Assembly: GCA_910584745.1 (NCBI GenBank)
Contig: CAJUDG010000006.1
Span: 62,001 to 126,000, forward strand
Source of the DNA: an uncultured Eubacteriales bacterium
Lineage (GTDB): Bacteria > Bacillota > Clostridia > Oscillospirales > Acutalibacteraceae
DNA: 64,000 nt
Reading direction: 5' to 3'
The stretch's first letter is position 1, and the number at the start of each line of letters is the position of its first letter. Below the pieces are notes generated by a model. That model was not told where the DNA came from, made no database searches, and was given only the letters and a program-made list of their open reading frames with translations. Position numbers and translations under genes: made by a program. Of the stretch, positions 42,321-51,124 are shown piece by piece.

Positions 42321-43814
42321 TTATTCCGCCCACCCCATGCTGCGCTCCACGGCCCTATGCCAGCGGGCAAGGTTCCGCTCCCGCAGCTCGGGGGTGCAGC
42401 TTGGGGTAAAGGTCTGCTCCTCGCGCCAAAGCGCTGTCAGCTCCTCCTGGCTGTCCCAGAGCCCTACCGAAAGTCCCGCCAGCATTGCGGAACCCAGGGC
42501 CGTGGTCTCAAGGCACACCGGCCGCTTGACCCGCCGGTCTGACACGTCTGCCTGGTACTGCATGAGGAAGCGGCTCCTCGACGCGCCTCCGTCCACCCGG
42601 AGCTCCACTAGATTGACCCCTGCCTCCTGCTCCATGGTGTGTATCAGGTCATAGCTCTCGTGGGCTATGCTCTCCAGCACCGCCCGGCACACGTGGGCCC
42701 GCTGGGTGCCCCTGGTGATGCCCAATAAGGCCCCCCTAGCGTACATATCCCAGTACGGGGCCCCAAGGCCGGTAAAGGCCGGGACAAAGCTCACCCCGCC
42801 GGTGTCCTCTACGGTCTCGGCCAGCCTGTCGGCCTCCTGGGGGGTCTCGATTATCTTCAGCTCGTCCCGGAGCCACTGGATGGCCGAGCCGGCGTTAAAG
42901 GCGCTGCCCTCCAGAGCATAGACGGTCTTTCCGTTCAGCTTCCAGGCCACAGTGGTCAGCAGGCCCTTTGACTGTACCGGCTCCTCCCCGGTGTTCATCA
43001 GCACAAAGCAGCCTGTGCCGTAGGTGTTCTTCGCCATGCCCTTTTCAAAGCAGCACTGGCCGAACAGTGCCGCGTGCTGGTCCCCGGCCATGCCCGCTAT
43101 AGGTATCTCCCGGCCCAGAAGGGTCTTGCTGCACATGCCGATATCCCCGCCGCACTCCACTATCCTGGGCAGGGCGCTCTCGGGGATGCCCAGCTTCTTC
43201 AGCAGGGCCCCGTCCCAGCAGTGCTTATTGATGTCCATTAGCATGGTGCGCGAGGCGTTGGAGATGTCCGTCACAAAGGACCTGCCCTCGGTAAGTGAGA
43301 ACACCAGCCAGCTGTCGATGGTTCCCAGCCGCAGGCGGCCCTTCCCCGCAAGCTCCCTGGCGGCGGGGACGTTGTCCAATATCCACTTCATCTTGGTGCC
43401 GGAGAAGTACGGGTCGATAAGCAGTCCGGTGGTATTTTTGATGTACTCCCCCATGCCGTCGGCGGCCAGCCTCTCACACTCCGGGGCGGTGCGCCTGCAC
43501 TGCCAGACGATGGCGTTGCAGATAGGTATGCCGGTGCGGCTGTCCCAGGCCACGGTGGTCTCCCGCTGATTCGTGATGCTTATGGCCGCCACGTCTTCGG
43601 CGGATATCCCCGCCTTCTGCACCGCCGCCCGGGACACAAAGATAGCGGTCTGAAGTATCTTCACCGCGTCGTGCTCCACATAGCCCGGCTGGGGGTAGAT
43701 CTGCGGGAACTCCTGCTGGGCCACGGCCGCAATGCCGCCCAGGGCGTCGAAAAGTATTGCGCGGGTGCTGGTGGTGCCCTGGTCGATGGCCAGGATGTAC
43801 TTGCCGAGGGTCAT
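42321..43814 (-). CDS. glpK: Glycerol kinase
   Basis: A 497-residue FGGY kinase that makes glycerol 3-phosphate from glycerol and ATP. Blocks: ILAIDQGTTSTRAILFD at the start, TNQRETTVAWD, GTYFSGTKMKW-like substrate block (YFSGTKMKWILDN), AFTGLGAPYWD and LRVDGGASRSRFLMQ. Length is exactly that of the family. No glpF, glpD or regulator is adjacent, so the glycerol genes are dispersed. Confidence 0.96.
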   Translation of the reverse strand: MTLGKYILAIDQGTTSTRAILFDALGGIAAVAQQEFPQIYPQPGYVEHDAVKILQTAIFVSRAAVQKAGISAEDVAAISITNQRETTVAWDSRTGIPICNAIVWQCRRTAPECERLAADGMGEYIKNTTGLLIDPYFSGTKMKWILDNVPAARELAGKGRLRLGTIDSWLVFSLTEGRSFVTDISNASRTMLMDINKHCWDGALLKKLGIPESALPRIVECGGDIGMCSKTLLGREIPIAGMAGDQHAALFGQCCFEKGMAKNTYGTGCFVLMNTGEEPVQSKGLLTTVAWKLNGKTVYALEGSAFNAGSAIQWLRDELKIIETPQEADRLAETVEDTGGVSFVPAFTGLGAPYWDMYARGALLGITRGTQRAHVCRAVLESIAHESYDLIHTMEQEAGVNLVELRVDGGASRSRFLMQYQADVSDRRVKRPVCLETTALGSAMLAGLSVGLWDSQEELTALWREEQTFTPSCTPELRERNLARWHRAVERSMGWAE

Positions 43815-43864
43815 AAAATCACCGACTTTCTAAGTTTTTTAGTTTCCATTCAGGATTTCTGCCG

Positions 43865-44491
43865 CTAACTAAAGGTGGAATTTGCCTGCTCTGATGCGAC
43901 CGCTTTAATCGCGCCCAAACTGTGGATCCTCACGACACGGTTACTGTCTGTTTCCGATATTTGCCGCAGTTGTTCCACAAAGGGTCTGACGAACTCCGGC
44001 CTCCGTCTACCGAGCACGCGGAAGATTTCCGGTGCTTCCATTCTTACTTTGTCATCCGCATCGTACAGAAGCTTCTCAAATACCGGCATATATTTCTCAT
44101 AAATACCGGGAGTGTTTGTGGCAATATTTTCTGATGCCCAGATAAAGCTCATCCTGACCTTTGCCTCCTCATCAGATGCAAAACGAAACAGGTCGGTCCA
44201 ATAGGGTTCGATTATATGATAGCCGCCCCGTCCTATTCTACCAAGGGCGTTCACAGCACGCTCACGCAAAATCGGCGCCGGACTATCACAGAAAGAAGCT
44301 ATTATAGGCACTACGCCCTGTACTGACAGAGGATATGCAAGTCCCATCTCGCCAAGCAGCCAGAGTGCCTTTGCCTGTATTTTCACGGATTCATGGGCAA
44401 GCAGGGACGAAACATACGGAATGTTCTCTTTCCATTTGTTCCTGTTCTTTGTCAATATTCCAAGCTCTCTATAAAGCTCCGATTCGCTCAA
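43865..44491 (-). CDS. HEAT-repeat protein
   Basis: A 208-residue all-helical protein of about five HEAT/armadillo-like repeats (SVKIQAKALWLLGEMG, PILRERAVNALGRIG, EAKVRMSFIWASENI, DKVRMEAPEIFRVLG, RVVRIHSLGAIKAVA). Such proteins act as binding scaffolds; some resemble AlkD-like DNA glycosylases but no active-site residue can be named. It begins with TTG 44491 after GAGGAGG; the ATG just before it is followed at once by a stop. A hairpin may hide its ribosome-binding site. Confidence 0.78.
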   Translation of the reverse strand: MSESELYRELGILTKNRNKWKENIPYVSSLLAHESVKIQAKALWLLGEMGLAYPLSVQGVVPIIASFCDSPAPILRERAVNALGRIGRGGYHIIEPYWTDLFRFASDEEAKVRMSFIWASENIATNTPGIYEKYMPVFEKLLYDADDKVRMEAPEIFRVLGRRRPEFVRPFVEQLRQISETDSNRVVRIHSLGAIKAVASEQANSTFS

Positions 44492-44521
44492 TCCATTACC
44501 TCCTCAAAGTCCTAATGGATT
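44490..44521 (-). promoter_or_regulatory. Possible ribosome-binding-site hairpin of the HEAT gene
   Basis: Minus strand AATCCATTA and TAATGGATT (9 bp, perfect) enclose a 14-nt loop with GAGGAGG; the second arm runs into the TTG start codon. Confidence 0.5.
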
Positions 44522-44579
44522 TTTTCGTTTGACCTCTGGCCCTCTCCGTTAAATCCCGGTTCGCCGCCGCAAAATACAC

Positions 44580-44882
44580 TCACGCTGTACTTCTAGAAAA
44601 TTTTATAAACTCATATGGCAATCCCATATCCTCAGAATATTTACGTATTTCCACCCTCTCGTCATCACTCATCTCGTCATAAAAAGGGCGCTCCGATACT
44701 TTCCAATATGTCTTAACTTCGTCTATTCTCAACACATCGCCCCATGGGGCGGCATATAGTTTCCCGGCCTTATATTTCCCGATCTCCTTATACACTCTCG
44801 TGGTATAGCAATACCCCAGTGTATTTAAATAATTTTGAATCGACTCGTATTCATGTTCGGGGAATGATATCTCCTCAAGCAT
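44580..44882 (-). CDS. Small protein of unknown function
   Basis: A 100-residue, acidic, soluble protein I do not recognise. It has a beta-rich middle (YTTRVYKEIGKYKAGKLY, then PWGDVLRIDEV) that faintly recalls ASCH/PUA-type folds, and a helical end (DDERVEIRKYSED). A strong AGGAGG lies 8 nt before ATG 44882, so it is real. It follows the sugar isomerase-like gene by 17 nt. Confidence 0.65.
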   Translation of the reverse strand: MLEEISFPEHEYESIQNYLNTLGYCYTTRVYKEIGKYKAGKLYAAPWGDVLRIDEVKTYWKVSERPFYDEMSDDERVEIRKYSEDMGLPYEFIKFSRSTA

Positions 44883-44899
44883 ACAATAAACCTCCTACC

Positions 44900-45661
44900 T
44901 TAGAACAGGGAATTTTCCAGTTTGACCGCTCGCTCATACGCCAAACCCAAAAACTCTCTTATATCCATATGCTCATACCCCCAGTTCATGGGCTCCAGTG
45001 ATATGGGTCCCTTATAGCCGGTCCCCGCTATCTCCCCCATGACCCGGGGCCAGTCGATATCCCCGTCAAATGGCAGCCGGTGCTGTCCCCTCTCGCCGCC
45101 GTTGTCGTGCAGATGCAGCGCCATGAGCCGGTGCCCATAGAGCCCCAGCAGGTCCGGGGCATCGGGGTCGTTGGCGTAGTGGCAGCTGTCATAACAGAGC
45201 CCCAATGTGGGGAAGCTGTCAAGCGCCTTGCAGAGGTTCCTGGTGTTAAAGATGCCCTCCATGGCTATCTTCACGCCGTGTTCCCCCGCCAGCTCAGTCA
45301 AGCGCCCTATCCGCTCCATACCCAGCTCGCTCAGCGGGAACTGGTCGTTTGGAAGGTGTATCACCACCGCCGGGACCTGATACTGCGCGCAGTCCCGCAC
45401 GCACTGCGAGTAGACCTCCATCAGACTCTCCCCGTCCTGATCGTCCAGTGACAGGTCGTTCTGCCACTGGACAGGGGCGTGGATATTTTCAACCACGAGC
45501 CCCGCGTTCCTGGCGCGCTCCGGGTCCTTTTGATAGCCCGGACCGCGGCCAAAGCCGTCGCTCCACCAGAGCATGACACTGTCAAATCCCGCCGCTTTTA
45601 TCAGGTCATAGCGCTCCTGCCAGTCTATATCGTAGCCGAAGGCGTTGTATATCCCCAGCAT
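44900..45661 (-). CDS. Sugar phosphate isomerase/epimerase-type TIM-barrel protein
   Basis: A 253-residue AP-endonuclease-2-like TIM barrel, as in xylose isomerase-like epimerases. Metal-binding blocks: GVKIAMEGIF (Glu), LGLCYDSCHYAND (Asp, His), MALHLHDNGG (His) and GPISLEPMNWGYEH (Glu). The substrate is not known. ATG 45661 lies 1 nt after the stop of the cytidine-deaminase-like gene (TAATATG), so it is translationally coupled. Confidence 0.82.
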   Translation of the reverse strand: MLGIYNAFGYDIDWQERYDLIKAAGFDSVMLWWSDGFGRGPGYQKDPERARNAGLVVENIHAPVQWQNDLSLDDQDGESLMEVYSQCVRDCAQYQVPAVVIHLPNDQFPLSELGMERIGRLTELAGEHGVKIAMEGIFNTRNLCKALDSFPTLGLCYDSCHYANDPDAPDLLGLYGHRLMALHLHDNGGERGQHRLPFDGDIDWPRVMGEIAGTGYKGPISLEPMNWGYEHMDIREFLGLAYERAVKLENSLF

Positions 45662-45662
45662 A

Positions 45663-46052
45663 TTATATCCACCATTCTGGGGTAAGCTCCCCAAGAGTCA
45701 CGATTCTCTTGCTCTCATAGTCCATAAGAACCTCTATGTCCTTATATCCCTCCGGCATAAGCTGCACCATCAGCTCCCGGCACGCGCCGCAGGGAGCGCC
45801 GCTCTTTCCGTCGGGCATGATGGCGAGGACGCGCTTTATCTCCTGTTCGCCGCAGGTTATCATATTGAAGATGGCGTTTCTCTCGGCGCAAATGCCAAGG
45901 GTCGAGCAGGTGTCTATGCAGACTCCGGTATATATCTTCCCAGAGGCCGACAGCACTGCGGCGGCGACCCCACCGGCCTCAATATATTCCGATATCCTCC
46001 TGTCATTCTGCACGGCTTTCGCCGCCTCAAACATTTTCTCCCATGTCTCCAT
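45663..46052 (-). CDS. Cytidine deaminase-like protein
   Basis: A 129-residue zinc deaminase of the cytidine/blasticidin-S deaminase family: catalytic ICAERNAIFN (Cys and Glu) and second zinc pair SGAPCGACRELM. The loop sequence and the short length resemble blasticidin-S-type deaminases as much as Cdd, so the nucleoside specificity is open. It is 4 nt downstream of dapL. Confidence 0.85.
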   Translation of the reverse strand: METWEKMFEAAKAVQNDRRISEYIEAGGVAAAVLSASGKIYTGVCIDTCSTLGICAERNAIFNMITCGEQEIKRVLAIMPDGKSGAPCGACRELMVQLMPEGYKDIEVLMDYESKRIVTLGELTPEWWI

Positions 46053-46056
46053 GCTT

Positions 46057-47232
46057 TTACCCCTTCTTTATGCGCTCCATGGCCTCCTTGGTCTTCTCCG
46101 CGTCTCCGAAGGCCGACAGCCTCATGCACCCCGCGCCGTTCTTGCCGAAGCCCTCGCCGGGGGTGCCCACGATCTGCTTCTCGTTTAAGAGGTAGTCGAA
46201 ATACTCCCAGCCGCCCATATTATTGGGGCACTTGAACCATACATATGGGGAGTTCTCGCCGCCGGTGAACCAGTAGCCCAGCTCACGAAGGGCCTCCACC
46301 ATCACCTGGGCGTTGCGCTTATAGTAGGCCACAGCGTCCTGGGTCTGCTTTATTCCCTCGGGGGTGAATACCGCCTCGGCGGCACGCTGGGTTATATAGT
46401 TCACGCCGTTGAACTTGCTGCCCTGGCGGCGCTGCCAGAGGGCCGCCACGGACACGCCGTCGAAAACAAGCTCCTTCTTTATCACCGTATAGCCGCAGCG
46501 CATACCCGTAAAGCCCGCCGTCTTTGACAACGAGCAGAACTCTATGGCGCATTTCTCCGCGCCGGGTATCTCAAAGATGCTCCTGGGCAGGCCGGGGGAC
46601 ACAAAGCTCTCATAGGCGGAGTCAAACAGGATAACGGCCTTCTGGTCCAGGGCGTAGTCCACCCAGGCTTTAAGCTGCTCCCTATTGTACACCGCGCCGG
46701 TGGGGTTATTGGGGGAGCAGATGTAGATGATATCCGCCGGATGGTCCGGCTTTGGCATGGGCAAAAAGCCGTTTTCCATATTGGCGTCGGCGTAGACTAT
46801 CTTTCTGCCGGACATGATGTTGGTGTCCACATACACCGGGTACACCGGGTCCGGGACCAGGACGGTATTGGCGTCGTCGAATATGTCCACGATATTGCCC
46901 ACGTCGGACTTGGCGCCGTCGCCCACGAAGACCTCCTCCGCCTCAACGTCCACGCCCAGGCTCCTATAGTAGCCGGCGATAGCCTCCCGCAGGAAGGGGT
47001 AGCCGTTGCTGTCGGGAGAGTAGCCCCTAAAGGTCTCCTTCTTCGCCATCTCGTCGGTGGCCCTGTGCATTGCCTCTATCACCACCGGGGCCAGGGGCAG
47101 GGTCACGTCGCCGATGCCCATGCGGATAAGCTGGTTATCCGGGTGCGCGGCGGTGAACTCGTTGACCTTCTTTGCGATGGTGACGAACAGGTAGCTCTGC
47201 TCTAAATTCTGAAAATTGCTGTTAAGCTTCAT
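46057..47232 (-). CDS. dapL: LL-diaminopimelate aminotransferase
   Basis: A 391-residue PLP enzyme that makes LL-diaminopimelate directly from tetrahydrodipicolinate, the short route of lysine and peptidoglycan synthesis. DapL marks: QNLEQSYLF, RMGIGDVTLPL, FRGYSPDSNGYPFLREAIA and the PLP Lys in SLSKTAGFTGMRCGY (~236). I prefer ATG 47232, as the ATG nine bases upstream lies inside AAAGGATG. Its product is the substrate of DapF, encoded twice further upstream in the same region. Confidence 0.94.
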   Translation of the reverse strand: MKLNSNFQNLEQSYLFVTIAKKVNEFTAAHPDNQLIRMGIGDVTLPLAPVVIEAMHRATDEMAKKETFRGYSPDSNGYPFLREAIAGYYRSLGVDVEAEEVFVGDGAKSDVGNIVDIFDDANTVLVPDPVYPVYVDTNIMSGRKIVYADANMENGFLPMPKPDHPADIIYICSPNNPTGAVYNREQLKAWVDYALDQKAVILFDSAYESFVSPGLPRSIFEIPGAEKCAIEFCSLSKTAGFTGMRCGYTVIKKELVFDGVSVAALWQRRQGSKFNGVNYITQRAAEAVFTPEGIKQTQDAVAYYKRNAQVMVEALRELGYWFTGGENSPYVWFKCPNNMGGWEYFDYLLNEKQIVGTPGEGFGKNGAGCMRLSAFGDAEKTKEAMERIKKG

Positions 47233-47249
47233 GGGTATCATCCTTTCAG

Positions 47250-47924
47250 TTATAATGCCATCAGTCTGGCTCTTGTGTCCCTGTCAAGCTTTTCCAGGGC
47301 GTATCTGTATGCAACTCTTGACATGTCGCGACAGTGGGCCGTCAGGTAGCTTATTACCCCTTCCCTGTCCACTAAAGACAGGCATTTCAGCATCCAGCCA
47401 CAGCCCTTCTGCACCAGGTCGTTGGGGTCGCTGAGGAGGCGGTCTGTTATGGCGTATGGCTCAAGCCCGGCATAGTCGTCCTTCATCACGGACGGTATGA
47501 GCACCACCGCAGAGGCCCTGCGCACCCAAAAATCGCCGTCTTGTGTCCACTCCTTCACTTTTGGGAAAAGCTCCTTATGCTGCCGGAGCAGCTCTCCAAA
47601 GGCGTGGGTGCAGAAGTCGTCGCAGTCTCCCCATCCCCGCACGTATTCCTTCAGCCACCGATAGAACACCTCATAGGTTTCCAACCTATACTGCGCCTTC
47701 ACCTTATATGCCCAGTCGAAGGCTATTACTCCCGCGGCCCAGTCATGCCGCTCCAGAAACTCCCCGCAGATGGCCAGCACGCCGTCGATATCCTTCACGC
47801 CCGCCTGCCTGTAGAGCCGCCCCGAAAGCCGCCGGATATCCCCGGTGACTATGTGCTTGCCCTCCGGCACAGCCGCCGAAAGCCGTTCAAGCTCCTCTGC
47901 CGCAATGCGTACTATGTCCGTCAT
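47250..47924 (-). CDS. DNA alkylation repair protein (AlkD-like)
   Basis: A 224-residue all-helical protein of the DNA alkylation repair/AlkD family. Seen: the conserved RRLSGRLYRQAG-type start, DWAAGVIAFDWAYKV, WGDCDDFCTHAFG, DFWVRRASAVVLI and NDLVQKGCGWMLK. AlkD excises N3- and N7-alkylated purines using HEAT repeats. Its ATG overlaps the stop of the GrpB gene (ATGA). Confidence 0.87.
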   Translation of the reverse strand: MTDIVRIAAEELERLSAAVPEGKHIVTGDIRRLSGRLYRQAGVKDIDGVLAICGEFLERHDWAAGVIAFDWAYKVKAQYRLETYEVFYRWLKEYVRGWGDCDDFCTHAFGELLRQHKELFPKVKEWTQDGDFWVRRASAVVLIPSVMKDDYAGLEPYAITDRLLSDPNDLVQKGCGWMLKCLSLVDREGVISYLTAHCRDMSRVAYRYALEKLDRDTRARLMAL

Positions 47925-48457
47925 GCTGTCCCCCTGTTCCGCGCGTACTCCCGCGCCAGTGCCAGCGTCCGCTCCATATAGTCATGCTTGCCGTCGGTAT
48001 ATACCGTCTGCACATTATTGCACTCTCTCTGAAGCCTGATTTTCAGCGCTTCATACTCCCTGGCCTTTTCGGGAAAGGCGTTCATATAGTCCCGCAGGTC
48101 CACGTAGTTGTGCCACTGCAAACTGCCGTACTCCAATATATGCACCTGATGTGTGCGCACCATGTCCTCCGTCTCCAGCACATAGAGCAGGTTGCTTGAG
48201 AATCTGTTATGCCGCTCCTGAAAGCCCCGCTCAAGGAGCCTGTCAAGGGGCAGGCCCTCCATGCTTTCAACACCCATGGCGATGTCAATAATCGGCTTTG
48301 CCTGTATGCCGTTTATGGCTGTACTGCCGATGTGTTGGATATCTTCTGCCCTATCTCCGAAGACCTCCCAGAGCACCCGGATGGTCTCCTGGGCCCGCCG
48401 GGCCCACTCCGGGTCGTGGGGGCTCAGAGCTACCGTGCCGCGCTTTAGTCCTGTCAT
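47921..48457 (-). CDS. GrpB family (UPF0157) nucleotidyltransferase-like protein
   Basis: A 178-residue GrpB protein: LSPHDPEWARRA, then QHIGSTAINGIQAKPIIDIAM with the nucleotidyltransferase GS and D-x-D residues. Function uncertain; some relatives are fused to dephospho-CoA kinase. First gene of an operon grpB-alkD-dapL-cdd-epimerase-small protein. Confidence 0.9.
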   Translation of the reverse strand: MTGLKRGTVALSPHDPEWARRAQETIRVLWEVFGDRAEDIQHIGSTAINGIQAKPIIDIAMGVESMEGLPLDRLLERGFQERHNRFSSNLLYVLETEDMVRTHQVHILEYGSLQWHNYVDLRDYMNAFPEKAREYEALKIRLQRECNNVQTVYTDGKHDYMERTLALAREYARNRGTA

Positions 48458-48496
48458 AATATGTACCTCCTGCTATATTTCTTGATAAATCACAAA

Positions 48497-48525
48497 AGTA
48501 TAGCAGAAAGCCCTTCTGTTGTCAA
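48497..48525 (-). promoter_or_regulatory. Promoter of the grpB-alkD-dapL operon, overlapping the end of pyrG
   Basis: Minus strand: TTGACA (48520-48525), 17 bp, TATACT (48497-48502). The -35 box contains the pyrG stop codon. Confidence 0.85.
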
Positions 48526-50135
48526 GCCTTTTCCTCAGAATATTCTACCGCCGCGCCTACAAAGCCCTTAAAGAGCGGGTGGGCCCTATTGGGCCTGGAC
48601 TTGAACTCCGGGTGGAACTGGCCCGCCACAAAAAACCGCTTGTCCGGCAGCTCCACGGACTCCACCAAACGTCCGTCAGGAGAGGTGCCGCTTATCTTCA
48701 TGCCGTTCTGCTCAACGGTCTCCCGGAACTCGTTGTTAAACTCATAGCGGTGGCGGTGGCGCTCGTCTATAAGCTCTTTGCCATAGCACTCCGCCATTTT
48801 GGTGCCGGGCTTTATCTCACAGGGGTAGCTGCCCAGACGCAGGGTGCCGCCCTTATTGATGTCGGCGTTCTGGTCGGGCATGAAGTCGATGACCTTATTT
48901 AGGCCGTACTCGTCGAACTCGCCGGAGTTGGCGTCGGCTATGCCGCAGACATTCCGGCAGAACTCAATGACCGCCACCTGCATACCAAGGCAGATACCGA
49001 GGTAGGGTATATCCCGCTCCCGGGCGAATTTGGCCGCCAGCACCATGCCCTCTATGCCCCGGCTGCCGAAGCCCCCGGGGATAATTATACCGTGACAGTC
49101 CCCAAGCCGGGTGGCCACGTTCTCCTCGTCCAGAGTCTCCGAATCCACCCAGTCGATATCCACCTTGGCGCTGTGGTCATAGCCCGCATGGGCCAGGGCC
49201 TCCATCACCGAGAGGTACGCGTCGTGCAGCTTCACATACTTGCCCACCAGGGCTATGCGCACGGTGCGCTTGCGGCCCCGTATCTTTTCCACCATGCCCA
49301 GCCACTCGCTCATGTTGGGCTCGGGGGTTGTAAGGTTCAGCTCCCGGCAGACTATGTCGGAGAATTTGCTCTTTTCCAGCATTATCGGCGCTTCATAGAG
49401 GACAGGTATCGTCAGGTTCTCGATAACGCAGTCCGGGCGCACGTTGCAGAACATGGCTATCTTCTCAAAGATGCTGTGGTCGTCTATAGGCACGTCCGTG
49501 CGCAGGACGATGATATTCGGCTTAATGCCCATGCCCTGCAGCTCCTTGACGGAGTGCTGCGTGGGCTTCGACTTGTGCTCGCCGGAGCCCTTTAAGTAGG
49601 GCACAAGGGTCACATGTATGAACAGGGAGTTCTCCGGCCCCACCTCCTGGCTGACCTGCCGGATGGCCTCTAAAAACGGCTGGCTCTCGATATCGCCGGC
49701 AGTGCCGCCTATCTCGGTTATCACTATATCGGCGTTGTTCTTGCTGCCAACGCTGTAGATAAAGCTCTTTATTTCCGAGGTGATATGGGGTATCACCTGG
49801 ATGGTCTCCCCCAGGTACTCCCCCCGGCGCTCCTTATTGAGCACGTTCCAGTAGACCTTGCCGGTGGTAAGGTTCGAGAACTTGTTGAGGTCCTCGTCGA
49901 TGAACCGCTCATAGTGGCCCAGGTCCAGGTCCGTCTCCAGGCCGTCCTCGGTGACGTAGACCTCGCCGTGCTGGTATGGGCTCATGGTGCCCGGGTCCAC
50001 GTTGATGTAGGGGTCCAGCTTCTGGGCGGCCACCTTAAGCCCCCTGGATTTCAGTAAGCGTCCCAGAGACGCCGCCGTAATGCCTTTGCCAAGGCCCGAG
50101 ACCACGCCGCCGGTCACGAAAATGTACTTTGCCAT
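48522..50135 (-). CDS. pyrG: CTP synthase
   Basis: A 537-residue enzyme making CTP from UTP, glutamine and ATP. N-terminal synthase domain (FVTGGVVSGLGKGITAASLG) and C-terminal class I glutaminase (YLGICLGMQVAV with the Cys; QFHPEFKSRP with His and Glu). Full length. ATG 50135 follows GGGAGAG. A family B repeat separates it from dapF. No terminator is seen before the next operon's promoter. Confidence 0.97.
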   Translation of the reverse strand: MAKYIFVTGGVVSGLGKGITAASLGRLLKSRGLKVAAQKLDPYINVDPGTMSPYQHGEVYVTEDGLETDLDLGHYERFIDEDLNKFSNLTTGKVYWNVLNKERRGEYLGETIQVIPHITSEIKSFIYSVGSKNNADIVITEIGGTAGDIESQPFLEAIRQVSQEVGPENSLFIHVTLVPYLKGSGEHKSKPTQHSVKELQGMGIKPNIIVLRTDVPIDDHSIFEKIAMFCNVRPDCVIENLTIPVLYEAPIMLEKSKFSDIVCRELNLTTPEPNMSEWLGMVEKIRGRKRTVRIALVGKYVKLHDAYLSVMEALAHAGYDHSAKVDIDWVDSETLDEENVATRLGDCHGIIIPGGFGSRGIEGMVLAAKFARERDIPYLGICLGMQVAVIEFCRNVCGIADANSGEFDEYGLNKVIDFMPDQNADINKGGTLRLGSYPCEIKPGTKMAECYGKELIDERHRHRYEFNNEFRETVEQNGMKISGTSPDGRLVESVELPDKRFFVAGQFHPEFKSRPNRAHPLFKGFVGAAVEYSEEKA

Positions 50136-50160
50136 GTTGATACTCTCCCTTTTGTTTTTC

Positions 50161-50241
50161 GCGGTTGACTTCGTCACCGCCCAAGACCATGGGACTCTGT
50201 CCCACACCCTGCCACCTTTGAAAAGGTGGACGAAACTTTTA
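50161..50241 (-). repeat. Family B repeat, copy 3, with adjacent hairpin
   Basis: Bases 50212-50241 equal 29543-29572 (30 nt), while 50190-50214 equal part of family A copy 1, so this copy is a mosaic. It begins 12 nt after the dapF stop. The hairpin at 50161-50180 pairs GCGGT-GAC with GTC-ACCGC. Confidence 0.8.
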
Positions 50242-50253
50242 CCTTCGCTTCGC

Positions 50254-51096
50254 TCAAATATTTATCTCTCCGTCGAACACTTTGACCGCTTCGCCCGTCA
50301 TGCGCACCCGCTCCTGGGTATAGTTTATCACAAGGTCCCCGCCCCGCAGGCGTACAGTGATATCCTCGCCCATTTTGCAGTAGCCGTTAAGGCACGCCGC
50401 CACCGCCGCCGCGCAGGCCCCGGTGCCGCAGGCCATGGTCTCCCCGCTGCCCCGCTCCCAGACCCGCATTTTAAGGGTATGGCTGTCCACGACCTCTATA
50501 AACTCCGTGTTGACCCCCTGTGGGAATATGGGGTCCTTCTCGAACCTGGGGCCTATGCTCTCCAGGTCCAGCTCCATGGGGTCGCCGCCGAATATAACGC
50601 AGTGGGGGTTGCCCATGGACACGCAGGTGACCTTATGCTCTCCCCCGGCCACGGACACCGTCTCGCCGACTATCCGCTCTCCGGGCAGGCTGACAGGTAT
50701 CTTCCCCGGCACAAGCTCCGCCTTACCCATGTCCACGGTCACAGCCACGGCTTCGCCGTCCTTCTCTATTATATCACAATATTTAACGCCGCTCAACGTG
50801 TCAATTTCCAGGTGCTTTTTATGGCAGAGCCCGGTATCGTACAAAAACTTCGCCACGCACCGTATGCCGTTGCCGCACATCATGGCCTCGCTGCCGTCGG
50901 CGTTGAAAATGCGCATCTTTCCGTCCGCCACGTCCGACGGGCAGACCATTATGAGGCCGTCGCCGCCCACGCCCTTGTGCCTGTCTGAAAGGCGTATACT
51001 CAAAGCCTCCGGGTCATCTATCGTCTGGTTAAAGCAGTCAAAATAGATGTAGTCGTTGCCACAGCCGTGCATTTTTGTGAATTTCAGGGTCCTCAT
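50254..51096 (-). CDS. dapF: Diaminopimelate epimerase (stand-alone)
   Basis: A 280-residue epimerase converting LL- to meso-diaminopimelate. The two catalytic cysteines are C74 (MMCGNGIRC) and C223 (ETMACGTGAC); the N-terminal loop KMHGCGND is canonical. Normal length. ATG follows GGAGG. A second, more diverged DapF domain is fused to CarB in the same transcription direction; this copy looks the more conventional. Confidence 0.95.
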   Translation of the reverse strand: MRTLKFTKMHGCGNDYIYFDCFNQTIDDPEALSIRLSDRHKGVGGDGLIMVCPSDVADGKMRIFNADGSEAMMCGNGIRCVAKFLYDTGLCHKKHLEIDTLSGVKYCDIIEKDGEAVAVTVDMGKAELVPGKIPVSLPGERIVGETVSVAGGEHKVTCVSMGNPHCVIFGGDPMELDLESIGPRFEKDPIFPQGVNTEFIEVVDSHTLKMRVWERGSGETMACGTGACAAAVAACLNGYCKMGEDITVRLRGGDLVINYTQERVRMTGEAVKVFDGEINI

Positions 51097-51124
51097 CGCT
51101 TACCTCCAAGTCTTACTTCCCGGC

